This document shows, piece by piece, positions 53,515-64,000 of a stretch of DNA of 64,000 nt. Position 1 is the first letter of the stretch; every line of letters begins with the position of its first letter. This DNA comes from Haemonchus contortus (lineage: Eukaryota > Nematoda > Chromadorea > Rhabditida > Trichostrongylidae), in contig LS997565.1 in NCBI GenBank assembly GCA_000469685.2, forward strand, positions 42,678,666 through 42,742,665, given 5' to 3'. The notes beneath the pieces were generated by a model that saw only the letters and a list, made by a program, of their open reading frames with translations, ran no database searches and was not told the DNA's origin. The translations under genes were made by a program, and so were the position numbers.

Positions 53515-53895
53515 TTGCGTTACACGTTCAAACGGAAAAATGGAGATTGCGCTTCTGTAGGCGTAATTTATCAGATTCAATGTGAGGCGTGTAATTCAAG
53601 CTACATAGGGGAAACCGGAAGAGTTTTATCAGTACGAGTAAAAGAGCATCTTGCTGGTAAACGGCGCAGCAATGTGCTAAATCCGTTAGGGGAGCACAGA
53701 GTGGAGCAGCATGGTGGAAATGACTTTAACATCAAATGTACGATATTGGCTCACGAAACGGAAATATCGTCAAGAAAAGCGTTGGAAGCGTTCTGGATTT
53801 TAGCTAGAAATCCAGATATGGACAACCGAAAGGAGTGTGTGACGATCACAAATGATCTCTTGCCATTTATGCAACACTGCGAGTTTGTTCCATAA
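53515..53895 (+). CDS. Penelope-like GIY-YIG endonuclease fragment
   Basis: 126 codons with the GIY-YIG signature (VIYQIQC ... SYIGETGR ... RVKEHL) and a downstream conserved Glu (KALEAFW). Same frame as the RT fragment but separated by a stop and about 60 bp with a likely frameshift. Confidence 0.7.
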   Translation: MRYTFKRKNGDCASVGVIYQIQCEACNSSYIGETGRVLSVRVKEHLAGKRRSNVLNPLGEHRVEQHGGNDFNIKCTILAHETEISSRKALEAFWILARNPDMDNRKECVTITNDLLPFMQHCEFVP

Positions 53896-54311
53896 TCCGC
53901 GTACGTGCTGATCTGCAATAATGTTATTGCATAAGGACAGCGGACTAAGATCACTCGCTACTAATATACTAACCGTGTAGCAAGGCTACACTTGGCGGCG
54001 GAAGTAAGGTGAGCTTATTTTTTGGATTTCGGTCATTTTTTGTGCACTCCTGATATAATGCCAGAAACACTAGAGCCGAAGAGGCGCATGGTGGGGTAGC
54101 GTGCAATCAAGAGGCTTTGAACCACTTTCAGGCCTTTGAAAACGACGAGTCCGGATCGTCGGCCAGAATAAATATTCCCACCTACCAACCTCGAGGCAGA
54201 AGCAAAAACTAACGATTTCAAGAACAACATACATGCCCAGGCTCAAAGATGAGAGAACACGGAATTTACATACTTTAGCTTTCCAGTTTTTAATTGGATA
54301 GGGATTTGGGT

Positions 54312-54395
54312 AGGCGGTGGTGGCGTAGTGGCAATCAGTACCCAATCATATACGCATGGTCCAGGGTCGAATCACGGATCGACACTCGCTTAATC
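54312..54395 (+). repeat. tRNA-derived SINE, first family (head only)
   Basis: GGCGGTGGTGGCGTAGTGGC (A-box-like TGGCGTAGTGG) and CCAGGGTCGAATCACGG (B-box-like), then ATCGACACTCGC. 3' truncated or diverged. The remaining DNA to 55423 (intron 2 of G) holds no recognised gene. Confidence 0.5.
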
Positions 54396-55555
54396 TTGAC
54401 GTCTGAAACTCAGAGCAAGGAGTTTTAGGGTTCTTCTTGTCCGAAAATTCAGCTGCTCGGATGGCATTATCCTATCCCAATCAAGTCTATATCTTTGAGG
54501 ACTCTCCATGAGCAATGTATCAACTCAATCCCTGTCAAACTTCTCATTCCATTTCATAAGAGCCGAGTGTGGACTGCTGCTACTATGCTTATAAACCTCA
54601 TACTTTTCCACCTTTCAGTGGCTCCATCACCCGAACATTCAGAGTTAAAGACCTGCACGAATCAGTATTCCGAGCTACAGGACATCTGGTAAACCCTGGC
54701 TCAATTAAACATCCTGACAACTCTAGGACGCCATTTCGATGCCATTCGTATTATACCAATGGTACTGTTGCTTTTCCTCATGTTCTTTCAACACTACTCA
54801 AATAACGATGGTTTTTCACAAGAATTTGTCCTATGACTTTGGAAAGTTAGATGGTTATTTTCGTGTGACAAAGCTGCATATAAAGTTTGCTCATCTAAGG
54901 CATCGTTTCCGTGAATTGCACCTTTGAAGTTCCCATGACATTTGTGCTAGATGCTTTTCGGGGCTGTGTTGCAACGTGGCAGTAGAATCCCGCCCACTGC
55001 TGTTTTCCGTAGCACAGAGCAAATTTTGTCCCCACACTGTTGATCTAACATTGTCTGGTTGAACGCAAAGCTGTCTGCCTGGATACATATTTAATATGTG
55101 AATTAGGAATCTTGAATTATGGGGTCAGCTCGTAAATCAGCTTTTCGAAGCGAAAACGTAAAAACGTGTTGAGATAACTCACTAATTTCCGTTATGATAA
55201 GGTTAGATTGTGTCCGACTTTGATCCTGAAAATGAAAATTTCACTGAATCGATACAGCTCGTCGGCAATGGCAAAGTAGTGAAGCGTAGCTTCGTATATA
55301 AAGAAAATTACGTTCACCCAAATGAGGCACTGCTAATGTTAGAGAGTAAAGGGGTGAATATTGGGGAAGGGCTCGAAATCCTTAGGTTTCCTCAGAAAGT
55401 TCTTTCAATCCATTATTCTTTAGTGCTGAAAACCATCAAATGAGGCAAGACTTGTGTGGCTACTGGCAGAAGCTTCCAATGATGGGCTTGTATTTCACTT
55501 GTACACTGCTTCTCAACATTGCTGTTGATCGATTGATATCTACACGGGACTTCTG

Positions 55556-56136
55556 GTACGAACCTTGTCTATGCACAACTATAAAATCAATTTCACGAGG
55601 AAAAGTGAAAATGAACAAAAAAAGGAATGAAATGGGAGCATAATGCAGATCAACTTTTTAATTAATCACTGTAGCTGGTAAGAAATGTTGGACAGCTGAT
55701 CAATGTAATAAAAAAGCTCCATCTCCGTTGTTTACTTGCTTTCTACATAAGATAACCCATTTGAAACTTCTGAGGGGCGTTGTTCCGCAAATCACTCATC
55801 TATAATAAGCATAATAATCATGGTTAAACAAATATTTCGCTAACATTGCCAACGATCAATGAAGTTAGGATGAGGAGTATAAAATAGAATATAGTAGTAT
55901 AGGTCATTGGGGTTACAAAATGGTTATGGGTGTTCTTCACTATAGCTACGCTTAAGACGACTTAAGGCAGGTGTGCTTTGCTCAACTATCTTGAACTCAA
56001 GCTTACTACTAGTAAATAGCTAGAATAATAAAAGAATAACACAAAAATGAACAAAAATAGAGAAGAACAACAAGTTCATTTAGTTCCGTTACGCGCGTAG
56101 CGGCTGGAGTGGTCCATGAAGCCGATGTTAAGTTAA
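55556..56136. other. Intron 3 of pseudogene G, left part
   Basis: No gene or repeat recognised. Confidence 0.4.
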
Positions 56137-57124
56137 ATGGTTACAGGACCGTTGTCAACCGCGTGTGTAGTGATTCAGCGTTTTTGTCGTTTTCTCTGCG
56201 TCTCCTCAAAGGCAGACGAAAGAGCTGGCCATTCCTCAATGGGGTCCGGAAACTTCTCCCCTAACACGGCGTCGCACACACCGCACCCGCCGCCTATCGC
56301 AGATTGCGATGGAAGATTGGAGCGCGCAATTTGTGAGGTAGGGAGTCCTTTAATTATTCGAATTGGCTGGCCGCTCTTTTCAATCCCAATGCGGTCTTGA
56401 TCGTCGTTTATACATGAGGAGTCATTTTAATTAATCAAGTCTAATAAACATGAAAACTAAAAAGAAACAGAAGAAAAAACGATAAAATCCAATGAAAAAG
56501 CAAGCCGGTCAAGGAAAAATATCGCGTCCTATCGATTGGCGGGGAGGCGGGGTGAGTACGGTAATTGGAGTGACATTTGCCGCATGCCGCAAGGGAGAAT
56601 GCCGCGATAGAGGAGAAATCCCGTTACCCTTCCTCAATGCCTCCTATCACCAATTTTACAATAGGATTCCTAGCGGAACACTGTCGGGTTAAGACTGAAT
56701 CAATGGTGTTGCAGTTCTTCAAACGATATTGTTGATCTCAATGCTGATTCCCATAAAAACAAAGTAGCAAATAGGTTGCACACTAGGGTTTTCCACAAGC
56801 CACATAGATTTTTCGCGGTGTAGACGTTCTATGCAGACGTTTTATTAATATTTGGACAAAGATCAAGCCTTTGCTTTTCTCAGACCACCTGAACTTTGAC
56901 ATACGAAGTTTCCTTAGGTGGATGAAGTCTGTTTTTCTGGAAATTCTACGACTTTTGGACCCATTCGAATGGTCTACTCTTGACGAGGGAGCGCTTTGTA
57001 GGAGAGTACGGACAACGAGCGGACACGCCTTCCTCCAGCTGGTGAACACGAGACGCTGAGATTGCCTCGCTGTCTGATTCTCTCAGCGAGAGAAATTCTG
57101 GTTGACAACAGCCCTGTAACCATG
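56137..57124. mobile_element. TTAA-flanked MITE with ATGGTTACAGG ends
   Basis: Inverted ends: ATGGTTACAGGACCGTTGTC at the left (56137) and, on the complement, CATGGTTACAGGGCTGTTGT at the right (to 57124), about 24 bp with two mismatches. TTAA lies directly outside both ends (56133-56136 and 57125-57128). No transposase was found inside. The interior is GC-richer than the flanks. Confidence 0.6.
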
Positions 57125-57650
57125 TTAAATATAGCGCGCAATGGCGCGTATATGTGGTATGGGAGCGCAATTTTTATAAGTATTTATCATCTTTTTCTTT
57201 CAAACATCTTTATTAATATATCTGTAACCTAAGGTGTGCTCTTCACTTACTTAGTTTATCTGTTGTACATTTCACTCTGCTATTATTGCTTAACTTTTAG
57301 TTTGTTATCATGGTTCCTTCCGTATCAAATTTTTTAGTTTATGCGCATATTTCAGTAACTCTGTTGCATTCTTTAACTCCTACCTTATAGTTTGATTATC
57401 TATTTGCCATAATATATTACATACATTCACAGTTATCATTCTCCCTTTCCCTACTGATGAGCACGGAGGGAGAACATATCTCGAGTTTGACTTCCGTCTA
57501 GGGCACGTGCGAAACGGAAGTTGAACTAACTCCTTGATTCGTCCCCCCTTAAATCTTAATACTTTGTTTTAATACTATCGTTTATATTTATTTATTCGAT
57601 TGAGAGTGATTTTCAGACCTCCATTTCACAGTTGAATGCTAGTATAGGGT

Positions 57651-57930
57651 GGAGGTGTTGTAGTGGCAAGTGGCTCACTATCTCATACGCATGGTCACGG
57701 GTTCGAATTCCGGATCGATATCTGCCTAGGTCAACCAAACCTTCCATCCCTAAGAGATCGGATAATTGGGACCAGTCTTGTCAGGTAGGATGGAAGCATT
57801 CACTTGTACATCGGCTGGCCACCGCAAATCATTTTACAGGCCGCATACACATTCAACCCTTTACTAGAATTCTGAATGGAAGAGTGCGTGGGAACATTAC
57901 TCAGAGGTATTGATCATTGTCCAAAGACCT
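57651..57930 (+). repeat. tRNA-derived SINE, first family (near complete)
   Basis: Starts GGGTGGAGGTGTTGTAGTGG (A box TTGTAGTGGCAAGTGG), then CACGGGTTCGAATTCCGG (B box GGTTCGAATTCC), CCTTCCATCCCTAAG, GGACCAGTCTTGTCAGG, CATCGGCTGGCCACCGCAA, ATTCTGAATGGAAG and a diverged tail. The tRNA-like head with both internal promoter boxes and several diverged copies in the window define a SINE family. It is not called a tRNA because no acceptor stem closes. Confidence 0.7.
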
Positions 57931-60048
57931 CATCCTCAATCGTAGTATAGAGAATAATCAGAGATGTTGAATTTCTTACAGTATGCACTTTACATTTGAA
58001 CTCGCATGGTCTTTATTAATAAAGACTATCAATATTTAAGACCTTTGTGGCAAAATTATTTCAGATTTTTTGGTTGTTTTTATGAAAGGTGAAAGCCCAT
58101 GAAGGTTTGCCTATTAAATTTGCGTTTCCCAAGCTTTTCCGACCGATAGATGAAGCTCTACGTCCTTTTGAGGTAACGGTAGAATTCACTCCTATCACCG
58201 GTGCCATTTGAGTTAGTTTGATTCGAAAGACTTTTCAACCCTACAAGATGATATCATTAATGTTTTATTTCAGCACTTCCCTGATTAAAACTCACACTAT
58301 ACATTTTATCTATCGGTTCATATCGCTTTAGGACTGATTGTCACTGTCAGCTTGGGAGCTGTAGCATACTCAGGCACTTCATCAGACTTGTACGTTGAAG
58401 AGAATTCTAAAAATTCTATCGGCTCGAAGTACTCAAAGACAGCAACGGAACAAAGCAGAAAAGCCGTTGAGTTGAGATTATCAGCTTGTACAGATAGATA
58501 TTTGGAAAATGGACACTTGAAAGCGTCTCAGGAGAGATTTCATTCAACCCGCTCGACTAATTTTATTAGGGTTCTTATTTTTAGATTTATAAACCTCTCA
58601 TTCAGCCGTTTCTTAATCAACATCATTGACATCATTATCACGAGGGAGCGCTTTTGGCTTGCGGTAGCGAGGTCCAGTCTAGTCCAACAGGAAACATCCG
58701 CGTATGCCCAAGAATCACGAGACAATGAATTCCTTCTGTTCATGGATTATTGGGAGGAATTCCTTTTAGTCTCTGCCTTTGTAGAGAGGGACTCACCCAA
58801 CAAGTGCCCCCGTCCAACGGCCTTCACAAAATCGCACGACATCTGATGCTTGGACTCACCTAATCTTCGCTTCCTTTGTGATTGAAGCAACGGCTGTGGT
58901 CGTCAATCGTTGAAGCGATGGGGAACTTTAATTTCTCTTCTGCACTTGTTTATCTGTACTTCGAGTACGGTCGTTTCCCATTGTCTTGAATGAACCTGAT
59001 TGTATGCTCATCCTGCAGGCATAGAGTCTAACTCCCTGAGGCGCAAGTAAGGGCAGGATATACCGCAAAATCGAAAGGTCTGTCGTCGAGCAGGATAGTG
59101 GTGGCTCTCTTTATTCCTTCAGTATTCTAGTTGTCTCTATGTCGATGGAATGTCAAATTGAATTTCAGTTATGTACCGTGCACTCTATGGCACCTCTTTT
59201 CAACAAAAATAGCACGCCTGTGCTCCTAACTATGTGTACGGTCCATACCTTAATACTTGTCTGTTATCTAGCACCATGTATTTAGCTAATTGTAAGAAAA
59301 AAAACGATTGAGTAAACTTTCAGAAAATGTTATCCAAAGTCCAAAATCGTGCCGATTTTGTTACGGCATACTTCTGATGCTCCGAAAAATATCAGATACT
59401 GCTTTTTGCCAATTAATCACTTCTACGAAAATCTTTGGGTCAAGACAACTCGGGGCGAATGTTCTGATTAGTTGCCATCATTATCCTGACGATGGTATTT
59501 GGTTACTTTAGTGGCACAGTGATCACATCCTTCGACATTATTTTCACTAAAGACTTCAACGAACTGAATATCCTTATGTTCGCTGGAATTCTTGTAAACC
59601 TAATATGTGCTACAAATTTTTTCGTCTATTTATGCTATGAGGTTGGTTGTTTTTGGTCCCTTCATTCGAATTGGACCAATGGATTTTTTTGTGATGAGCT
59701 CATTTTTCAGACACATTAATTATGGCATAAACAAAATACCGATGAACACCAACAACGGGGCCCTTTTTCATGCTTTTGACGATTCCCAACAAATTTGCTA
59801 TCTCTACGAAATGTTAGATCGACTCCGCATAGCTCCATAAATGCTCTATGATAGCCTTCATGCTCCACCAATGCCCTAAAATCAAATACTTTCAAAAACT
59901 ACTATCAGGCAAGATAAGTTAGCGATGACTTATTGTTCTGTAGCCTCGAAGACAAGCAGGTTCACCAGAATCAGGATTTTGTATAATTCTTATGGTTAGG
60001 ACATTACGTTTTCATGCAGAAAAAAACTCAAAGTTAAATTTCCACCTA

Positions 60049-61285
60049 CGAGGGTTGCCTTTTATATTTTGAGACTTGGCAACACTAGTGTAGCAATCTA
60101 GCAACTAACACCACTATCGTGAAGTATGACTATTTCCAGGTTACGTTGCGAAATTTAAGCGCGATTTGTGTTGTTTACACTAAGTTATAAAATTTTGTTT
60201 AGGCCAAGTTATAGGGTTGAGTCGTGATCATTTTCGCGCGATTATTTTCTACAACTTTCGACGTGGACTAACTCAACAGCAATGCATGAATGAACTTAGT
60301 TCAATTTTTGGGGATCCATCCATTACCAGTGTTTATCGATGGTACAGTGAGTTCACCCGAGGTCGTAGTTCACTCGAAGGTCGTCCAAAATCAGTTGTTG
60401 TTGTTCCGGAAACCGTTGATACTGTGCACAAACTAATATTACAAGACCGTCATGTGACCTATCAGGAGATTGGTGCAACCTTAGGCATTAGTGGGACCGG
60501 CATACATTCAATATTGCATTAACATTTGACTGTAAAAAAATTGTTTTTGAAAAATTTGTCATTCCCCCAAAAAAGGGACTCGTGTCGATTGGTCGAAAGA
60601 ACGGTTTAAAAAATACGATCGCGGTGCTTCGAAGCACGTCTATGACATCGAGACAGGTGATGGATCATGGATTTATGCGTATGAGCCCGAAAGGAAACAG
60701 CAGTCGACCGTATGAGTGTTTCAAGATGAGCGAAATCCAACAAAAGCTGTTCGCGCACCAAGCACTTCCGAGCAATTGATCTCCTTTTTTTGGAAAAACT
60801 GGACATGTCGCAACCGTACCACTAGAACAAGCAGAACAGTCAATTCTGAGTGGTATACCACCATTTGTTTGCCAGTTGCCTCCCAAAAAATCAGGAAAAC
60901 TAGCTGCTGAAGACGGATCACTCTTCACCACGACAATGCGAGCTCCCACACATCGGCTCAAACAACTGCATTTTTGAGCACTCAAAACAACGATTTGACA
61001 GGTCATCAGCCATGTAGTCCCCGGGTGACTTCTTCTCATCCCATACGTAAAAAAGAAAATGAGAGGTCAACGTTTTTCGACACCTGAAAAAGCCGTTGAT
61101 GCGCTCAGAATCCATGCTTTAGAGTTACCTACATCAGAGTGGCGAAAGTACTTCGAAAATTGGTTCGAGCCCATGCAAAAGGGTATAGATCTCAATGTGG
61201 AGAATTTTGAAAGACAGTAAAACGATTTTCAATAAATAGTATTTGGTTCTGTTCTCAAATCTCGAAATATTAAAGGCAACCTACG
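60049..61285 (+). mobile_element. mariner-type transposon fossil in intron 6 of G
   Basis: Ends CGAGGGTTGCCTTTTATATT and complement CGTAGGTTGCCTTTAATATT, flanked by TA at 60047-60048 and 61286-61287. The 1237-bp length is typical of mariner. The N-terminal transposase is open at 60217-60522 (FRAIIFYNFRRGLTQQQC, SVYRWYSEFTRGRSSLEGRP), then decays with many stops. The C-terminal regions HHDNASSHT-like and SPGDFF appear near 60930 and 61025. Confidence 0.85.
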
Positions 61286-61806
61286 TATGATACGACCTGA
61301 GTTTTTCGGTGAACCCACCAATGCCCTTCTGTCGAACTAATTTTGTGAACAGTTGTGACTCTTACTTAGCAGCCAACCACGTGTACGCCAAGTGTAGACC
61401 CAATCCTCGAGTGATCCCATTAGGTCACTACACCAAAAAACTGTAACTATTACGAGTCTTCTCCTAGAACCGAAGAAGTGTCTGTTGAATACTATAATCG
61501 TTAGGGTGCAATGACCAGAGCAAAAGCGAAATGAAACAAAAATATGTTCTATGGTAGAGAGGTGTCCCAGAACGAAAATTCTCAGTGGTCTAGGTTCGGT
61601 CCAAATTTGAATCAAGACTATAAAAAAAGTGATCCTTGCTTGATAAAATATATTTTCTCTGACAAAATCGCTTATCTTCAAGAATTTTCAGCAAAGTGTA
61701 TGGACGTGAGTTCGACGAACACCTCATGATCGGTCTCTTCAAGAATGCGCTCAGCTCTAAATACAACTCAAGCACTCACGTATGGGCTAGAGCTTGTTGG
61801 TCCTAG

Positions 61807-62450
61807 CAGATAATCGCTCTCTACATTTTTATAAAAATAAAGTTTGATGGAATACTATAATCTTGTGGTGTTGTTCAGGGCTCAAAACAGATGATATGGT
61901 TGGAACAAACTAGAGTGAATTTTCGCTCTATCGAGACTCTGTGAATTGATGTATGTTTCCCTCTGAGGCAACTTTGGATTGCAGAAAATTGAAAATGATT
62001 ATATAAAATCCGGCCGACTCAGCCGTGAAGGGAACATCGAGAAATATCACTTTGGTTCTATGCATCGAGGTTTTTGTATTATCTACAGTAGGCTTCCAAA
62101 TGGCATAAGAAAAAGCCGACAGGACCTGCTTATTGAACGAGTTGTTCTTGATATACATGCAAGTATAAGATTGGATGGTCTTTGTTGAAGGAACCTTTTC
62201 CGAAGTAGAGGAATTTTTTGTCACAGGATTTAGACGTGGGCCCTGAACAACTTTTAGTTGTTGATACTTTCTTTCTCGTCCATCTTCACCTTGCCGCTAT
62301 TGCCTCAGCCCAGTGAAGAGATGACATATCTTTCTCGAGACAAGACGACTGGAGACTGGAACCTGCAATTTTACCTCCCTGCCAAAACTTTGTGGATTTA
62401 CGGTGGTTGTTTGTTCGAAAAATTGACGTTACCGCAAGCTCAGCAACAAT
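61807..62450. repeat. 3' flank of pseudogene G (pairs with 25385-26100)
   Basis: Aligned landmarks with the 3' flank of D: ATCGCTCTCTACATTT, CAGATGATATGG, then GTGAAGAGATGA and TTTTACCTCCCTGCC. It contains the poly(A) signal AATAAA at 61836-61841. No gene. Confidence 0.55.
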
Positions 62451-62749
62451 AAAATGTAGAAGCAGCAATTCTGCGATTCCTACGCTATTATACAGCTTCT
62501 TCTGATGCCAAAATCAAAGACATGGTTTACTTTCAATTTGCTCATAAACACTTCGGCTGTATACAGCTGAGGCTGAGTAGAGAAACGGAAACGCATAATA
62601 TCAGTATTAGCTCAAAAAATGACTGTCTAAGAGAAAGCAACCATGATCTACGCTCGGTAAACCTCTGCATGATATGTATCTCGATATGTAGGTGTCCTTG
62701 TAAAGCCTTTGCCGAGTCGGTATAATTCCTTATTTGGCTGATGTTTCGG

Positions 62750-63092
62750 TGCCTTGTACCTTCGTCAGCCTTCGCCAGGCTCCAAAAGCCAAAAAATTGA
62801 AATTCATCCTTGCCAAACATCAATTCCGTCCGAGGGATGCATCCCCGCATTCGCCTTTCATTCAGAATCGTAGTGGTGTAATGAATGCGCATGTGGCCTA
62901 TACAATGACTTGCGGTGGCCAGCCGATGTCCAAGTCAGTGCTTTTATCCTCCCAGCCGAGTCTGGTACCAATCAAGCGACCCCGGGGGGATGGAAGGCAT
63001 GATTGGCCTAGGCGGATATGGATTCCGGATTCGAAACCGTGACCATGCGTATGAGATAGTGCGCCGCGTGCCACGACACCACTTCTGCCCAA
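62750..63092 (-). repeat. tRNA-derived SINE, first family, upstream of gene H
   Basis: Minus strand head GGCAGAAGTGGTGTCGTGGC, box B CACGGTTTCGAATCCGG, then CCATCCCCCCGGGG, GGTACCAGACTCGG, CATCGGCTGGCCACCGCAAG, CATTACACCACTACGATTCT and a 3' part ending in TTTGGCTTTTGGAGCC. It is the longest copy and defines the family's full extent of about 340 bp. Confidence 0.65.
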
Positions 63093-63149
63093 TTTTTTAT
63101 TGCTAAATTTATTTCACATTCTTGTATATGCAGAATGTTATGAAATCTT

Positions 63150-63642
63150 GGAATCATTAATATTCAAATCAAAGTAATTCTCCATACGGCGAATTTGCAT
63201 CCCTCTTTGATTGATGACTAACTTACAATTGACTACTGTGCCCACTAAACAATAAGAAATGTCAACAATTCTTTCCCATAAAAAAATGTGCAATTTCCTT
63301 GACGGCGTAACCCTGTCTAGTGACGTTTCTAATCAAGAAACAAAGAACTAGGATCTGAACAAGAGAACCTGTTTTGCTTATATCCAGACTAATTGCTCGT
63401 TAGAGCTGGAATCACAAATACCTCATAGAAAAAGAGCAACTCACCCTGAAATAACTTGGTGTGTCACTTCCTCTGCTTTCTTTGTTTTTTCTAATTTAAG
63501 TGAAGCCTGAACGCCTCCGACTTTTATCATCATATTATTTGCAAAAATCGCTACATCCTCTCGCTTTCGAGAATGCTCTGTGTTTTTCTTTGAAAAGGAA
63601 ATTTGTCACGAAAATAAGGAATACATACGTAGTTAATAGAGA
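63150..63642. repeat. 5' flank of gene H, duplicate of 34260-34737
   Basis: Nearly identical to the DNA upstream of gene F over several hundred bases (for example 63590-63645 and 34685-34740 agree at almost every base). It may contain the promoter. Gene C has a more diverged version at 17350-17877. Confidence 0.7.
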
Positions 63643-63945
63643 ATGCATCCCAGTACCCTACCTGTTTTCTACCAATGTTATTATATCGTTATACCGACTA
63701 TAAGTTTCATTGGAAACTCGGCAATAGTGTACGTAACTGTACGCTCAAGGTCAGTAAACTGCCAAAATTTGTGGATAACACTTTCCATCATTCCCATCAG
63801 CCTAAAAATCCTGCAGTAATTACTGTAATGAATTTTATTTTTCAAGATCTCTGCGAAGTCCATGCAACATACTGATCGGCCTCATATCTTTGGGTGAATC
63901 TTTTCATATACTTGCCCACTACGTTATGATAGGATCTTATCACAA
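63643..63945 (+). CDS. srsx-like chemoreceptor GPCR, gene H (exons 1-2, cut by window end)
   Basis: Exon 1 63643-63749 and exon 2 63847-63945 are open and have the same sizes and phases as in the other genes. Exon 1 reads FIGNSAIVYVTVRS for TM1 and exon 2 SLRSPCNILIGLISLGES for TM2. The intron and donor GTAAGT after exon 2 match gene F closely. The start is again preceded by AG (TAGAG|AATG). Whether the rest of the gene is intact cannot be judged because it lies beyond the window. Confidence 0.8.
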
Positions 63946-64000
63946 GTAAGTTTGTGCTATTCTCTAAAGAAATACAGTCTTTTACGGCCAATTCAATACT

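Larger units (their letters stand above)
52340..53960 (+). mobile_element. Penelope-like retroelement, second copy
   Basis: Lies in intron 2 of pseudogene G. RT N-terminal part at 52440-52650 (TFKIRHIISCVDGPTD), then the palm in another frame: YVNSLHTNVQNEQSLQ, GAMGQRLAPVLAICFMSRIE, YIDD (52939-52950) and VHVKWYRKRSSKNVLIHAAS up to TAA at 53455. The GIY-YIG endonuclease follows at 53515-53895 (VIYQIQCEACNSSYIGETGR, VRVKEHL). Frame changes near 52650 and between 53455 and 53515 prevent one continuous protein, but the RT palm of 280 codons is open. More complete than the copy at 41.7 kb. Confidence 0.85.
51998..61806 (+). pseudogene. srsx-like pseudogene G (all seven exons, inactivated)
   Basis: Exon homologies: 51998-52107, 52156-52254, 55424-55555, 58274-58389, 59169-59311, 59439-59641 and 61692-61806. 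Exon 1 has a net +2 shift and a stop in VYVTVRS (TAG). Exon 2 has TAG at 52226-52228 where the others have His. Exon 3 is fully open (CGYWQKLPMMGL, IAVDRLIST). Exon 4 is 2 nt too long. Exon 5 is eroded. Exon 6 has lost its AG acceptor (GG), has Arg to stop, and is 1 nt too long at TM7. Exon 7 is open (YGREFDEHLMIGLFKNAL, TAG) with AATAAA at 61836-61841. Introns 2 and 6 contain a Penelope element and a mariner element. Confidence 0.88.

Noticed and set aside
57651..57725. Possible tRNA gene (A and B boxes present)
   Set aside because: No acceptor stem or clover-leaf closes, and the same head recurs in several diverged copies with a longer body, so it is a SINE.
58352..58846. 164-codon open frame on the + strand
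   Set aside because: It starts inside the frameshifted exon 4 of pseudogene G and runs into intron; no domain or conservation is seen, so it is probably chance.

Overview
This window is animal nuclear DNA, most likely from a clade V parasitic nematode of the strongylid/hookworm type (inference). The evidence is seven-exon chemoreceptor genes of the nematode-specific srsx family, short introns with TTTCAG-like acceptors, an acceptor-like AG next to each start codon as expected for spliced-leader trans-splicing, a Tc3-like transposon with its 49-bp intron, and CR1-type and Penelope-type retroelements. No bacterial operons, CRISPR arrays, rRNA genes or convincing functional tRNA genes were seen.

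The backbone is one tandem array of srsx-like seven-transmembrane receptor genes, all on the + strand. Four are complete and open after splicing: gene A (3903-7902, 305 aa), gene B (10288-14621, 298 aa), gene C (17878-21908, 301 aa) and gene F (34738-46558, 304 aa). Gene H (63643 onward) has two intact exons before the window ends. D (exons 5-7), E (fragments) and G (all seven exons) are pseudogenes, and there is a decayed exon-3 relic near 16.2 kb. Exon sizes are almost invariant (107, 99, 132, 114-126, 137, 202-211 and 106-115 nt) with the same splice phases, so the exon calls are strong although no single exon is a large ORF.

The array grew by segmental duplication. C and F share exon 7, 3' flank, intron 2 and 5' flank; F and H share a nearly identical 5' flank and exon 1; A and G share their 5' region; D and G share 3' flanks; E-downstream and F-upstream blocks are also paralogous.

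Mobile DNA fills the introns and spacers: a 4.7-kb CR1-like LINE with an 11-unit 19-bp repeat at its 5' edge (35560-40274), two Penelope-like elements with GIY-YIG endonucleases (41738-43085 and 52340-53960), five Tc1/mariner-type transposons or fossils (20370-21659, 23050-24632, 32955-34003, 48804-50075, 60049-61285) plus a fragment at 27899, two copies of a CAGTAGCGCTCAAAAG MITE, two TTAA-flanked MITEs, two long inverted repeats (31416-32795 and 40618-41697), a nested-hairpin element (44037-44303) and several tRNA-derived SINE copies. Gene F stays open although its intron 2 has grown to about 8.5 kb around the LINE, one long inverted repeat and one Penelope element. Pseudogene D was split by a Tc3-like insertion in its exon 5.
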